53,659 bases of DNA from FEN-1073 sp050010135 (GTDB lineage Bacteria; Chloroflexota; Anaerolineae; Anaerolineales; RBG-16-64-43): contig JBEKLP010000006.1 in the NCBI GenBank assembly GCA_050010135.1, positions 1 to 53,659 of the forward strand. The letters run 5' to 3'. The notes beneath the pieces are model-generated. The model was not told the DNA's origin, searched no databases, and saw only the letters and a list, made by a program, of their open reading frames with translations. Position 1 is the stretch's first letter. The number at the start of each line of letters is the position of its first letter. A program made the position numbers and the translations under genes. Positions 28,256-35,678 of this stretch are shown here, piece by piece.

Positions 28256-30295
28256 GTGCAGAGTGAACGCGAAGACGGGTACGAACTGTGGTTGCGATAT
28301 CGCAAAGTGAGCAACCCCGACCGATTGGCCCAATACCGTCAAGCAATCCACCGCGCAGGAGTGTTTGGTAAAAACGAAACGGCCGAGATTATCCGCGGCG
28401 AGCTTGAGCGGGCGTTGCCGGCTTTGCTGGACGCCGATATTCCTTTCGCGGCAGATAATCTTTCCGGAAATGCGCTGATGGCGGGAACGGTTCGGGAGCT
28501 TGGAGCGGCGGGGATTGACGCAGCCCAGGATCAATGCAGCGCCTTGGGCGACGAGGGATTTCTGATTCAATCCCAACCCGAAAAGGATTCCGACCGGATT
28601 GTGATTACCGCGAATTCCGATCACGGCGTTTTCTACGGGATATTTCACTTCCTGCGGCTTCTCCAAACCCAACAGGACATCCGCGAACTGAAGGTGATCG
28701 GCATTCCGCGCATCCGCCGGAGGATCCTCAGTCATTGGGACAACTTGGACGGATCGGTCGAACGCGGGTATGCCGGCGCTTCGTTGTGGAAGTGGAGCGA
28801 ATTGGCGGGAATCTTTGATCCGCGATATCGCGATTACGCACGCGCCTGCGCATCCGTCGGAATCAACGGCACAATTCTGAATAACGTAAATGCACAAACA
28901 GAAATCCTTCAACCCGACTATCTGAATAAAGCGGCCGCTTTGGCCAACCTGTTCCGCCCATATGGTATTCGCGTATACCTGTCAGCGCCTTTCTCCGCAC
29001 CCATGCAACTCGGGGGTTTGGGAACAAACGACCCGAGGGAAGCGGCCGTCGCAACTTGGTGGCGCAATAAAATAGAGGAGATATACCGATGGATTCCTGA
29101 CTTCGGCGGGTTCCAGGTTAAGGCGAATTCTGAAGGCCGGGCAGGGCCGCAGGATTATGGAGCAACCCACGACGATGGCGCCAATATGCTTGCCAAAGCC
29201 TTGGAGCCGCACGGCGGAGTGGTGTTCTGGCGAGCCTTTGTCTATGACACAACCATCGATCCAGACCGGGCTAAATGCGCTTACAAGGAATTTGCGCCGC
29301 TGGATGGCAATTTCCGGTCCAACGTTTTTGTACAGGTTAAAAACGGCCCGATCGATTTCCAACCGAGGGAACCGTTCCATCCGCTCTTTGGCGCGATGGA
29401 TCGGACGCCGCTTGCGCTTGAATTGCAGATCACCCAGGAATATCTCGGCCAGTCCGTTCATCTCGTTTACTTGGCTTGCATGTGGAAGGAAATTCTCGAA
29501 TCGGAGACATATGCCAATGGGCCGGGTTCATCGGTCGGCGGGATTGTGTACGGCTCGGTGTCCGGCGGGCGCGATTCAAGCATAGTCGGCGTGGCCAACA
29601 CCGGCGCCGACCGCAACTGGTGCGGCCATCATTTCGCGCAAGCCAATTGGTATGCGTTCGGCCGCCTCGCCTGGGATTCCCAATTGAGCGCGGAGACGAT
29701 CGCCGACGAATGGATCCGCGCAACCTGGTCGAATGATCCGCTCGTTGTAGAGAAGATAAAGTTCATGATGCTCGGCTCATGGCAAGCCTGCATCGATTAC
29801 ATGGTGCCGCTGGGTTTGCATCACCTCATGCAGGAAGGCCATCATTACGGTCCCGACCCGGATTTCCACACCGCGGTGCGTCCGGATTGGAATAATGTCT
29901 ACTACCACCGGGCGGACGCAGCGGGCATCGGCTTTGATCGTAGTAGCGGTGGCAGTAATGCCGTCGGGCAGTACCGCAGTCCGTTGCGCGAACAATTCGA
30001 TCGACCCGATCCTTGCCCCGAAAAATATTTACTATGGTTTCATCACATCCCTTGGGAGACTCGCCTGCGCACCGACCGGACGGTCTGGGAGGAGCTGCAA
30101 TATCGCTACCACGATGGTGTAGCCTACGTGGAAAAGATTTGCGGTATCTGGCGAAGCCTACGGGTTGAGATCGATCCTGAACGCTACGAACACGTCGCCA
30201 ATCGGCTGGCTCAGCAGCTGGAAAATGCCCGCTTATGGCGGGATACGTGCATACACTATTTTGGTCAATTTATCGGAGAAGAGGATTCTGAATAG
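28256..30295 (+). CDS. aguA: GH67 alpha-glucuronidase
   Basis: GH67 enzymes remove 4-O-methyl-glucuronic acid from the non-reducing end of xylo-oligosaccharides. Signature segments are GFQVKANSEGRAGPQDYG with the likely acid Glu293, FVQVKNGPIDFQPREPFHPLFG with Asp367, ELQITQEYLGQ with Glu395 (28 residues on, as in characterised members) and GLHHLMQEGHHYGPDP. The length of 679 fits. Start: GTG at 28256 is preferred because GAGGAGAAGG lies 9 bases upstream; the ATG at 28235 sits inside that ribosome site and would add 7 residues. No signal peptide is seen, so it acts in the cytoplasm on imported aldouronates. Confidence 0.93.
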   Translation: MQSEREDGYELWLRYRKVSNPDRLAQYRQAIHRAGVFGKNETAEIIRGELERALPALLDADIPFAADNLSGNALMAGTVRELGAAGIDAAQDQCSALGDEGFLIQSQPEKDSDRIVITANSDHGVFYGIFHFLRLLQTQQDIRELKVIGIPRIRRRILSHWDNLDGSVERGYAGASLWKWSELAGIFDPRYRDYARACASVGINGTILNNVNAQTEILQPDYLNKAAALANLFRPYGIRVYLSAPFSAPMQLGGLGTNDPREAAVATWWRNKIEEIYRWIPDFGGFQVKANSEGRAGPQDYGATHDDGANMLAKALEPHGGVVFWRAFVYDTTIDPDRAKCAYKEFAPLDGNFRSNVFVQVKNGPIDFQPREPFHPLFGAMDRTPLALELQITQEYLGQSVHLVYLACMWKEILESETYANGPGSSVGGIVYGSVSGGRDSSIVGVANTGADRNWCGHHFAQANWYAFGRLAWDSQLSAETIADEWIRATWSNDPLVVEKIKFMMLGSWQACIDYMVPLGLHHLMQEGHHYGPDPDFHTAVRPDWNNVYYHRADAAGIGFDRSSGGSNAVGQYRSPLREQFDRPDPCPEKYLLWFHHIPWETRLRTDRTVWEELQYRYHDGVAYVEKICGIWRSLRVEIDPERYEHVANRLAQQLENARLWRDTCIHYFGQFIGEEDSE

Positions 30296-30551
30296 GGGAT
30301 TATTTCGTTCTTGAATTGGCATTTCGGGCGATGAATTCACCTGTCCCATAACCCGTCTGCCGATTTTAACCTTGATAATTTGACACGCATTTCACCATAT
30401 ATTTTCTGAAAAAATCCCTACCTTTTTACATAAGAAGAATTATCAACTTGAATATTTCCCATTGGGATTGGCCGGATAATGCTCTCAATGGGGAGGAATC
30501 CTTTTTGCCCCCGATCGAACCGGCCCTATTCTGCGTTCTCAAGGCAGACGC

Positions 30552-30580
30552 TTGAATTGCAAGCGAAATTGCCGTAGAGT
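30552..30580 (+). promoter_or_regulatory. Possible promoter for the peroxiredoxin-like gene
   Basis: TTGAAT at 30552-30557, a 17-base spacer and TAGAGT at 30575-30580. The rest of the 363-base gap after the GH67 gene (30296-30658) is AT-rich and shows no gene. Confidence 0.35.
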
Positions 30581-30658
30581 AGAAGAAGTATTTGGATCAT
30601 TGGACTGCCGGACTTTGGGCCATTGATCTCTATGAATGTTCGATGGGGAGGAAATTCC

Positions 30659-31138
30659 ATGGAGTTAAAAGGAATCTCGTCGGTTGATATCGGATCACCG
30701 GTTCCCGAGTTCCGGCTTCCTTCAAATACCGGAAAAAATATCGGCGCCGGGGAATATAAGGATCGATCGAACCTTGTGCTGTTTTTTGTCCGCGAGTTCA
30801 ACTGAATGCAATGCCGCTATCATGTCGGCCAGTTGGGTCGATTGTATCCGCAATTCCAATCCGCCGGAACGGAAATTCTGGTGATTTTAGGAGCCAATAC
30901 CGGACAAGCGAAAAGTTACGCTGAGAGTCTGCACGCGCCCTTTCCGATATTGGCCGATCCGGATCGGAACGTGTATAAATTGTTCGGGTTGGAAAAAGCG
31001 TTACTGGTCATTCAGCGCACTGCCTCCGTGATCGTCGATCGGCATGGCATTGTCCGCTATATCAAACGCGTGACCAATCCTATGACATGGTTGCAGGAGA
31101 GCAAGGAGTTGGTAGATTTTATTAAAACGCTTCCCTAG
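30659..31138 (+). CDS. Peroxiredoxin-like protein, probable selenoprotein (in-frame TGA = Sec49)
   Basis: One frame runs from the ATG at 30659 (GGGGAGGAAA upstream) to the stop at 31138, broken only by a TGA at 30803-30805. Read through, it gives 159 residues of the AhpC/TSA thioredoxin fold: GSPVPEFRLPSNTGK, LVLFFVREFN, then TGA-Met-Gln-Cys-Arg, YHVGQLGRLYPQF, FPILADPDRNVYKLFG and VIVDRHGIVRYI. The TGA falls on the peroxidatic cysteine of the CxxC-R motif, giving UxxC (Sec49, Cys52). A hairpin with bacterial SECIS geometry follows at once. A gene finder would split it into two or start it late at 30806. Alternative: a nonsense-mutated gene, but the exact position argues against chance. No sel genes are in this window. 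Confidence 0.8.
30806..30847 (+). promoter_or_regulatory. Candidate bacterial SECIS element
   Basis: Directly after the TGA, ATGCAAT (30806-30812) can pair with ATTGTAT (30841-30847). Inside it CGGCC (30826-30830) pairs with GGTCG (30836-30840) around the 5-base loop AGTTG. The loop starts 25 bases after the TGA and has G as its second base, which fits the published bSECIS rules (loop 16-37 bases after UGA, a G in the first two loop bases). A 13-base bulge on the 5' side separates the stems; GCCG/CGGC (30813-30816 with 30826-30829) is a competing pair. Confidence 0.6.
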
Positions 31139-31321
31139 GATATTATTTTCGACTTCGGGAAAATCACACAATATTGGAAAGAGAGGGGAGCAATACCGCG
31201 CTGCTTCTCATCGAACCGAAAGAGAGGAGCTGAGGTCGTCGGGGTTAAAACGGCGGATGGCTGCAGAATGAAAACCGCTGTTGAAAAATCATGTTAAATA
31301 TTTTGGAGGAAGAAATACATT

Positions 31322-31945
31322 ATGTGCGATGAGAACTACAAAACGGGTGGCCTAATGCAAACGGCGGTACGTGCGTTTTGCCGGGCGCGGATTCCGATCC
31401 TTACGGTCGCCTTAACCTACGCCGTTTCCGTCGCCGTAGGAATGATTATGGTGCACGCCGGCAATTCATTCGCACTAAATACCCGCGATCAAATCGTTGC
31501 CGGCGCGCAATCCGGCCCGATCCTGACCGCGTTGAATCTAAATAACCGGCTACTGGCCGGTTTGCTGGATTATGTCGGGAATTTATTCGGCGCGTTCTCC
31601 ACTTCGATCGCAGGTTTGGGGGTTGTGTTTATCTATCCGATCGTTGCCTATCGCGGCTGGATCGGGGGAATCGTATCCGTCGACGGCGCGCATCTCAGCC
31701 GGTTGGCCGACGCCAGGGAGGCCGCCTACTACCTGATCACGCTCGTGCTGCAACTCATTCCGTACTCGATATCCGGCGGAGCCGGAGTGAATATGGGGCT
31801 CGCCTATTTCAAACCTAAATCCTGTTATCAAGGAAATAAATGGCTCGGGATACCCGCCGAAGCCATCCGCGACGTGTTGCGACTTTATCTGGTTGCGGCG
31901 CCGTTATTTCTGCTGGCTTCCTTGTGGGAATTCTTTGCGCGATAA
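31322..31945 (+). CDS. SpoIIM-like integral membrane protein
   Basis: A 207-residue membrane protein with about five spans. The middle segment, LTALNLNNRLLAGLLDYVGNLFGAFSTSIAGLGVVFIYPIVAYRGWIGGIV, and the later YYLITLVLQLIPYSISGGAGVNMGLAYF resemble the stage II sporulation protein M family (DUF95), in which the second segment is a conserved glycine-rich turn. In non-spore-formers these proteins have no defined role. GGAGG precedes the ATG. No other sporulation gene is nearby. Confidence 0.7.
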   Translation: MCDENYKTGGLMQTAVRAFCRARIPILTVALTYAVSVAVGMIMVHAGNSFALNTRDQIVAGAQSGPILTALNLNNRLLAGLLDYVGNLFGAFSTSIAGLGVVFIYPIVAYRGWIGGIVSVDGAHLSRLADAREAAYYLITLVLQLIPYSISGGAGVNMGLAYFKPKSCYQGNKWLGIPAEAIRDVLRLYLVAAPLFLLASLWEFFAR

Positions 31946-32063
31946 AAATTGCAGAAATCGGTTTTCCCGGTAGACTTCCATGGAGGAATGGAGATCGGCG
32001 GATCTATAATTGGATTATCGGAATATTGGGTTCGCCTAATCCCGGTAACGATTGGTTGCAGTG

Positions 32064-32687
32064 ATGGATTATTCAAGCCTTGCGGATAAAGAAAAAATCG
32101 AGCGAACGGCGAAAGCTGTTGAGAGCCGCGGGGTTTCCGTGATCGTCGCGGATACGAAAGAATCCGTTTTACCTATTGTGGTAAATCTCATCCCCGCGGG
32201 ATCCACCGTGATGACCGGAGCCTCGCTGACCCTTCAGCAAATCGGTTTTATAGAATTGCTCAAATCGGGGAACCACCGCTGGCGCAACCTGAAAGCGGAG
32301 ATCCTAGCCGAGAAGGATCCCACCCGGCAGTCGCTGCTGCGCAAGCAGGCCACTCTCGCCGACTACTTCCTCGGCAGCGTCCACGCGATCGCCGAAACGG
32401 GAGAGATCCTTGTCGCCAGCGCGACCGGAAGCCAGATCGCACCCTATGCCTACTCCAGTAGCCACATCATCTGGGTGGCAGGCGCCCAAAAGATCGTCCC
32501 TTCGATGGAAGACGGCTTCCGGCGAATCCGCGAGTACGTTCTTCCCCATGAAGATCAACGGATGAAAACGGACTTCGGCCCGGGGTCGGGAAGTTTTATT
32601 GGGAAGATCCTTTTATTCGAGCGCGAAGCCCCTTACCTGCATCGGAGTTTGACGTTGATTTTGATCCGGGAAGCGGCAGGAGATTAA
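32064..32687 (+). CDS. LUD-domain protein (LutC/YkgG-like)
   Basis: The 207-residue protein matches the LUD domain found in LutB/LutC lactate utilisation proteins. Segments seen are the N-terminal helix, VVNLIPAGSTVMTGASLTLQQIG, ADYFLGSVHAIAETGEILVASATGSQIAPYAY, HIIWVAGAQKIVPSMEDGFRRIREYVLPHED and LLFEREAPYLHRSLTLILIRE. It lacks the partners LutA and LutB here, so it is a stand-alone LUD protein. The ATG at 32064 is favoured over the TTG at 32052. A bidirectional terminator follows. Confidence 0.85.
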   Translation: MDYSSLADKEKIERTAKAVESRGVSVIVADTKESVLPIVVNLIPAGSTVMTGASLTLQQIGFIELLKSGNHRWRNLKAEILAEKDPTRQSLLRKQATLADYFLGSVHAIAETGEILVASATGSQIAPYAYSSSHIIWVAGAQKIVPSMEDGFRRIREYVLPHEDQRMKTDFGPGSGSFIGKILLFEREAPYLHRSLTLILIREAAGD

Positions 32688-32739
32688 AAAGATCCAGGGC
32701 GGAAATCTTCCAAAGGATCTTCGGCCGGAAAAAAATAAT

Positions 32740-32790
32740 AAAGGGCGACCATGGGAAGGGGACGACTTACCATGGCGTCCTTTTATTTTT
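32740..32790. terminator. Bidirectional terminator between LUD and CGNR genes
   Basis: A long stem: AAAGGGCG (32740-32747) pairs with CGTCCTTT (32776-32783, with one G-U), and after an A bulge CCATGG pairs with CCATGG (32749-32754 with 32770-32775). TTTTATTTTT follows on the plus strand and AATAATTTTTT-type T-rich sequence on the minus strand, so it can serve both converging genes. Confidence 0.8.
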
Positions 32791-32987
32791 CAGGAGATAG
32801 AGGTTTGGATTTCCCGACGTATAAGGGGAGGGGCTCACCGAAATCAGGTTGAAGGATTCCAGTTTCGGGATTGCGATCTCTTCCAGCAGGCAGCTCACAA
32901 TAGATTCGGCCAGATGATGATCCGAGACGCCATCCGGGAAAACAGATCCCGGAATCGTTAACTGGAAAGTTACCGGAAAATATTGGT

Positions 32988-33611
32988 TTAACCCGGTTTG
33001 CGCGCGCGTTCCTGGAACCGGCGCTGCCTGGCCCGGTTTCCGCAATCCCCTGCGTCGCACCAACGCCGGCTGTGATTTTTGCTGGTGTCCAGGAACAGCC
33101 AGCCGCAGCCGCGTTCGTCGGCGCACTGACCCACATGCTCCAGGTCTTTGGAAACCAGCAACTCCGCCGCAGAGAGCGCAACGGGTCCGAGAAGAGAATC
33201 CAAGGTATGCGGATCCACGTTCCAGTCCCAGGCATATCCTTCCGCCGTTCGGCGAATTTGCGCCCCGTCCGTGAGCTTCCGGATCGCTTGATTCAAATCT
33301 GCGATATCGGCTTCCGTCGGAGCCAACCCGTGAACGGACGCGGCGAAGATGCGGTAGATGGCTTCCCGCAAGATAACGGCGCGCTTGAGCGCGCGGCCGG
33401 CGTCCGCGGGCCGGTCGGCCGCGTCGCCTATCAATTTGCGCGTTGCGCTTTGGGTGAGAAGGTTTTGTGTCCGGGCCCAGCGTACCAGCTCTTCGTACGT
33501 ATGCAGCCTCTCCTCCGGGGTGGGGCTGGCATGCCATGCGACGGTATTTGTGAACTCCAGGCATAACCGGGGGTTTTTCGGATCGGAAGTGCTTTTTTCG
33601 CGCTTGGGCAT
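32988..33611 (-). CDS. CGNR zinc-finger protein (ABATE domain), putative transcription factor
   Basis: A 207-residue protein with the N-terminal ABATE (stress-induced transcription factor) region, beginning LCLEFTNTVAWH. The C-terminal CGNR finger reads CADERGCGWLFLDTSKNHSRRWC then GDCGNRARQRRFQ, giving four zinc-ligand cysteines and a basic tail. AAGGAG precedes the ATG. It is divergent from an MFS exporter gene, and the 48-base gap carries inverted repeats, so it likely controls that exporter and itself. Confidence 0.88.
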   Translation of the reverse strand: MPKREKSTSDPKNPRLCLEFTNTVAWHASPTPEERLHTYEELVRWARTQNLLTQSATRKLIGDAADRPADAGRALKRAVILREAIYRIFAASVHGLAPTEADIADLNQAIRKLTDGAQIRRTAEGYAWDWNVDPHTLDSLLGPVALSAAELLVSKDLEHVGQCADERGCGWLFLDTSKNHSRRWCDAGDCGNRARQRRFQERARKPG

Positions 33612-33621
33612 ATCGCTCCTT

Positions 33622-33653
33622 TATAACATACAAAAGACACTTGACATGTTATA
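33622..33653. promoter_or_regulatory. Operator-like inverted repeat in the divergent promoter region
   Basis: TATAACAT (33622-33629) and ATGTTATA (33646-33653) form a perfect 8-bp inverted repeat with a 16-base gap. It spans the space between the CGNR start and the -35 box of the exporter promoter. Confidence 0.6.
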
Positions 33654-33669
33654 TCCAACATGCTAGGAT
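33641..33669 (+). promoter_or_regulatory. Promoter of the MFS exporter gene
   Basis: TTGACA at 33641-33646, a 17-base spacer and TAGGAT at 33664-33669. It lies between the CGNR and MFS genes. The predicted transcript would begin near 33676, downstream of the first ATG of the MFS frame. Confidence 0.65.
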
Positions 33670-33675
33670 GTAACA
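33647..33675. promoter_or_regulatory. Second operator-like inverted repeat over the -10 box
   Basis: TGTTATATCC (33647-33656) and GGATGTAACA (33666-33675) pair at 9 of 10 positions across a 9-base gap, covering the spacer and -10 element of the exporter promoter. It shares half-site sequence with the repeat at 33622-33653. Confidence 0.6.
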
Positions 33676-35009
33676 GCCATAAATATTATAGCACATTATA
33701 TCCCAGGCGTCCAAGGACAAAGAGAATCAAGCTGCGACGGTTGTTCACAGGATTATGGCGCCACCCGGACTTTCTCAAGCTATGGACCGGCGAGACCATT
33801 TCCCTCCTCGGTTCACAAGTGACCATATTGGCGATGCCGCTGGTGGCCATCCTCACCCTGGACGCCACGCCTTTCCAGATGGGGGTTCTCGGGACGTTGC
33901 AATATATCCCCTGGTTGCTGATCGGACTTGCGGCCGGTGCATGGGTCGACCGCATGCGCCGCCGCACGGTCTTGGTGGCGGCAGATATCGGCCGGGCCGC
34001 GCTATTGGGTTTTATTCCCTTCGCCGCCGTGGCGGGCGTCCTCAAACTGGAATACCTTTATGGAATTGCTTTTCTGGTCGGAATACTCAATGTCTTTTTT
34101 GACGTCGCCTATACGGCGTTCCTGCCGACCCTCATTCCGCGGAAACAGCTGGTGGAGGGGAACAGCAAACTTTCGGTCAGCGCATCGATCGCCGAAATCG
34201 CCGGTCCTGGAATTGCCGGCGGCCTCGTCCAATGGTTGACGGCCCCTCTCGCCATTGTGGCGGATGCTGTCTCCTTTCTCGTATCGGCGGTTTCTCTGGC
34301 GTGGATTGGCGCCTCGGAACCTGGAATTATCCCGGCGGATGGATCGCGGAATATTCTGGCTGAGATTCGCGAAGGTCTGCGACTTGTATTTCTCAATCCG
34401 ATCCTACGCACCTTTGCGGTAGCCAGCGTGACGTGCAATTTTTTTATCGACGTTCACCTGGCCGTGTTTGTGTTGTACGCCATGCGAGGACTGGAAATTA
34501 CCCCGGTCACGCTCGGCGCCATTTACGCTGTGGGTAGTGTGGGTGGCTTGCTTGGCTCGATTGTCGCCAACCGTCTGGCGAATGGATTGGGGCTTGGTCG
34601 TATTATTGTCGGAATGCAGATTCTTATCACGCTCGCCATGGCCGCGATCCCGCTCTCCGGAATGCGGGCGGGAATAGCCGTGCCGGTCATCGCCCTGGCG
34701 GAGGCGGTCTGGGGGTTTGCCGCCGTCGTGTACATCGTGAACACGGTCAGCCTGCGCCAGGTAATCACGCCGGACCGGCTGCAAGCGCGGGCGGCGGCAA
34801 GCGTGCGGTTCGTCACTTGGGGGGTCGCGCCACTGGGTTTCCTGCTCGGTGGAATCCTGGGTGAACGGATCGGATTGAAAACCACGCTTCTGGTTGCGGT
34901 GTGCGGTCCACTCATGAGTATTTTTTTCCTATTGTCATCGCCCGTCCCGCGGCTGCGGAAACTGCCTGCATCCGAAGCGGTCTTGGAACCCCCGGTCTCC
35001 ACCGTCTGA
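33660..35009 (+). CDS. Major facilitator superfamily exporter
   Basis: Up to 449 residues with about 12 membrane spans, of the MFS_3/EntS-like drug or siderophore exporter group. It has the TM2-TM3 loop motif GAWVDRMRRRTVLV, FDVAYTAFLPTLIPRKQLVEGN and the central GSVGGLLGS. The start is unclear: the ATG at 33660 lies within the predicted promoter, while TTG at 33741, just before the conserved FTGLWRHPDFLKLW, is compatible with the mapped -10. The substrate cannot be told; control by the divergent CGNR protein would suggest an efflux response. Confidence 0.85.
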   Translation: MLGCNSHKYYSTLYPRRPRTKRIKLRRLFTGLWRHPDFLKLWTGETISLLGSQVTILAMPLVAILTLDATPFQMGVLGTLQYIPWLLIGLAAGAWVDRMRRRTVLVAADIGRAALLGFIPFAAVAGVLKLEYLYGIAFLVGILNVFFDVAYTAFLPTLIPRKQLVEGNSKLSVSASIAEIAGPGIAGGLVQWLTAPLAIVADAVSFLVSAVSLAWIGASEPGIIPADGSRNILAEIREGLRLVFLNPILRTFAVASVTCNFFIDVHLAVFVLYAMRGLEITPVTLGAIYAVGSVGGLLGSIVANRLANGLGLGRIIVGMQILITLAMAAIPLSGMRAGIAVPVIALAEAVWGFAAVVYIVNTVSLRQVITPDRLQARAAASVRFVTWGVAPLGFLLGGILGERIGLKTTLLVAVCGPLMSIFFLLSSPVPRLRKLPASEAVLEPPVSTV

Positions 35010-35147
35010 ACGCCGGCATCCTTGGTTAATTTAAACGTTAGTCGATCCATCGGATATCGGCAGCGATAACCGCACTATCCCTTCGATGAATCGAAGAGCA
35101 ACGTAAAATTCTTCCTGCACCCACGGAAGCCGGGATTGTCTGTTCCT

Positions 35148-35179
35148 AATGGTCAATTCACCATTCCAAGGCTTATAAT
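35148..35179 (+). promoter_or_regulatory. Possible promoter and inverted repeat before the glycosyltransferase pair
   Basis: AATGGT (35148-35153) and ACCATT (35160-35165) form an inverted repeat at the -35 position, and TATAAT follows at 35174-35179. A proper -35 box is not evident. Confidence 0.35.
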
Positions 35180-35254
35180 CTGCGTACCCGGCAATCGTTG
35201 ATGCGGAGTGGTTGAGAAAGTTACGCCTCCGGTAAGCGGGAGAATGGATTGCCA

Positions 35255-35668
35255 ATGCCAGACGCCGTACGGCAGAATTCCAATAATTTTTTATCAAATG
35301 ACCGGTCGCTCCTCCTGCGGTACGAAAGCGAAGACGATCAATCCTATATTGTTTCCCGCACCGACGGCGCACGCCTGACTATTCCCAAGAACCGCGGCGT
35401 TCCGAAACCGTTTGTCGATAAACCGCCGCAACCGCTTACGCCGGCCTTCCGCTTGCTCGTGGCGGACTTTCTCGGTCTGGCGCCGGCCGGGCTGGGGACG
35501 ATCGTCCTGGCGCCGCTCGCCGTGCTGTGGTCCTTGGCGGTTTTATTAACACGTCCTTTGAATCAGAACGACCGCAAACGGGTCGTCGCCGTTTGCGCGA
35601 TCGCCGCCGTGCTGCTCGCACTCGCTATTCCTTTAAGCGAACTATTCCTGGCGCGCCTCTCCTCATAG
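35255..35668 (+). CDS. Small membrane protein coupled to a glycosyltransferase
   Basis: A 137-residue protein with a charged N-terminal half (about 1-60) that looks soluble, then two hydrophobic segments (about 68-93 and 107-128). ATG at 35255 is used; a TTG lies two codons upstream. The glycosyltransferase gene begins 10 bases after its stop, so the two are probably one operon. No family was recognised. Confidence 0.65.
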   Translation: MPDAVRQNSNNFLSNDRSLLLRYESEDDQSYIVSRTDGARLTIPKNRGVPKPFVDKPPQPLTPAFRLLVADFLGLAPAGLGTIVLAPLAVLWSLAVLLTRPLNQNDRKRVVAVCAIAAVLLALAIPLSELFLARLSS

Positions 35669-35678
35669 GCAGTCCATC

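Noticed and set aside
30806..31138. Separate 110-residue protein starting at ATG 30806
   Set aside because: It lies in the same frame directly after the TGA, has no ribosome site of its own, and would begin in the middle of the peroxiredoxin fold.
31322..31945. Evidence that the organism forms spores
   Set aside because: SpoIIM-like proteins are widespread in non-spore-formers and no other sporulation gene is present.
32767..32990. Minus-strand frame after the CGNR gene reading about 70 residues (DHHLAESIVSCLLEEIAIPK...)
   Set aside because: The composition looks gene-like, but there is no start codon with a ribosome site, and the frame otherwise only shadows CGNR. It also runs into the bidirectional terminator. 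It might be a decayed gene tail.
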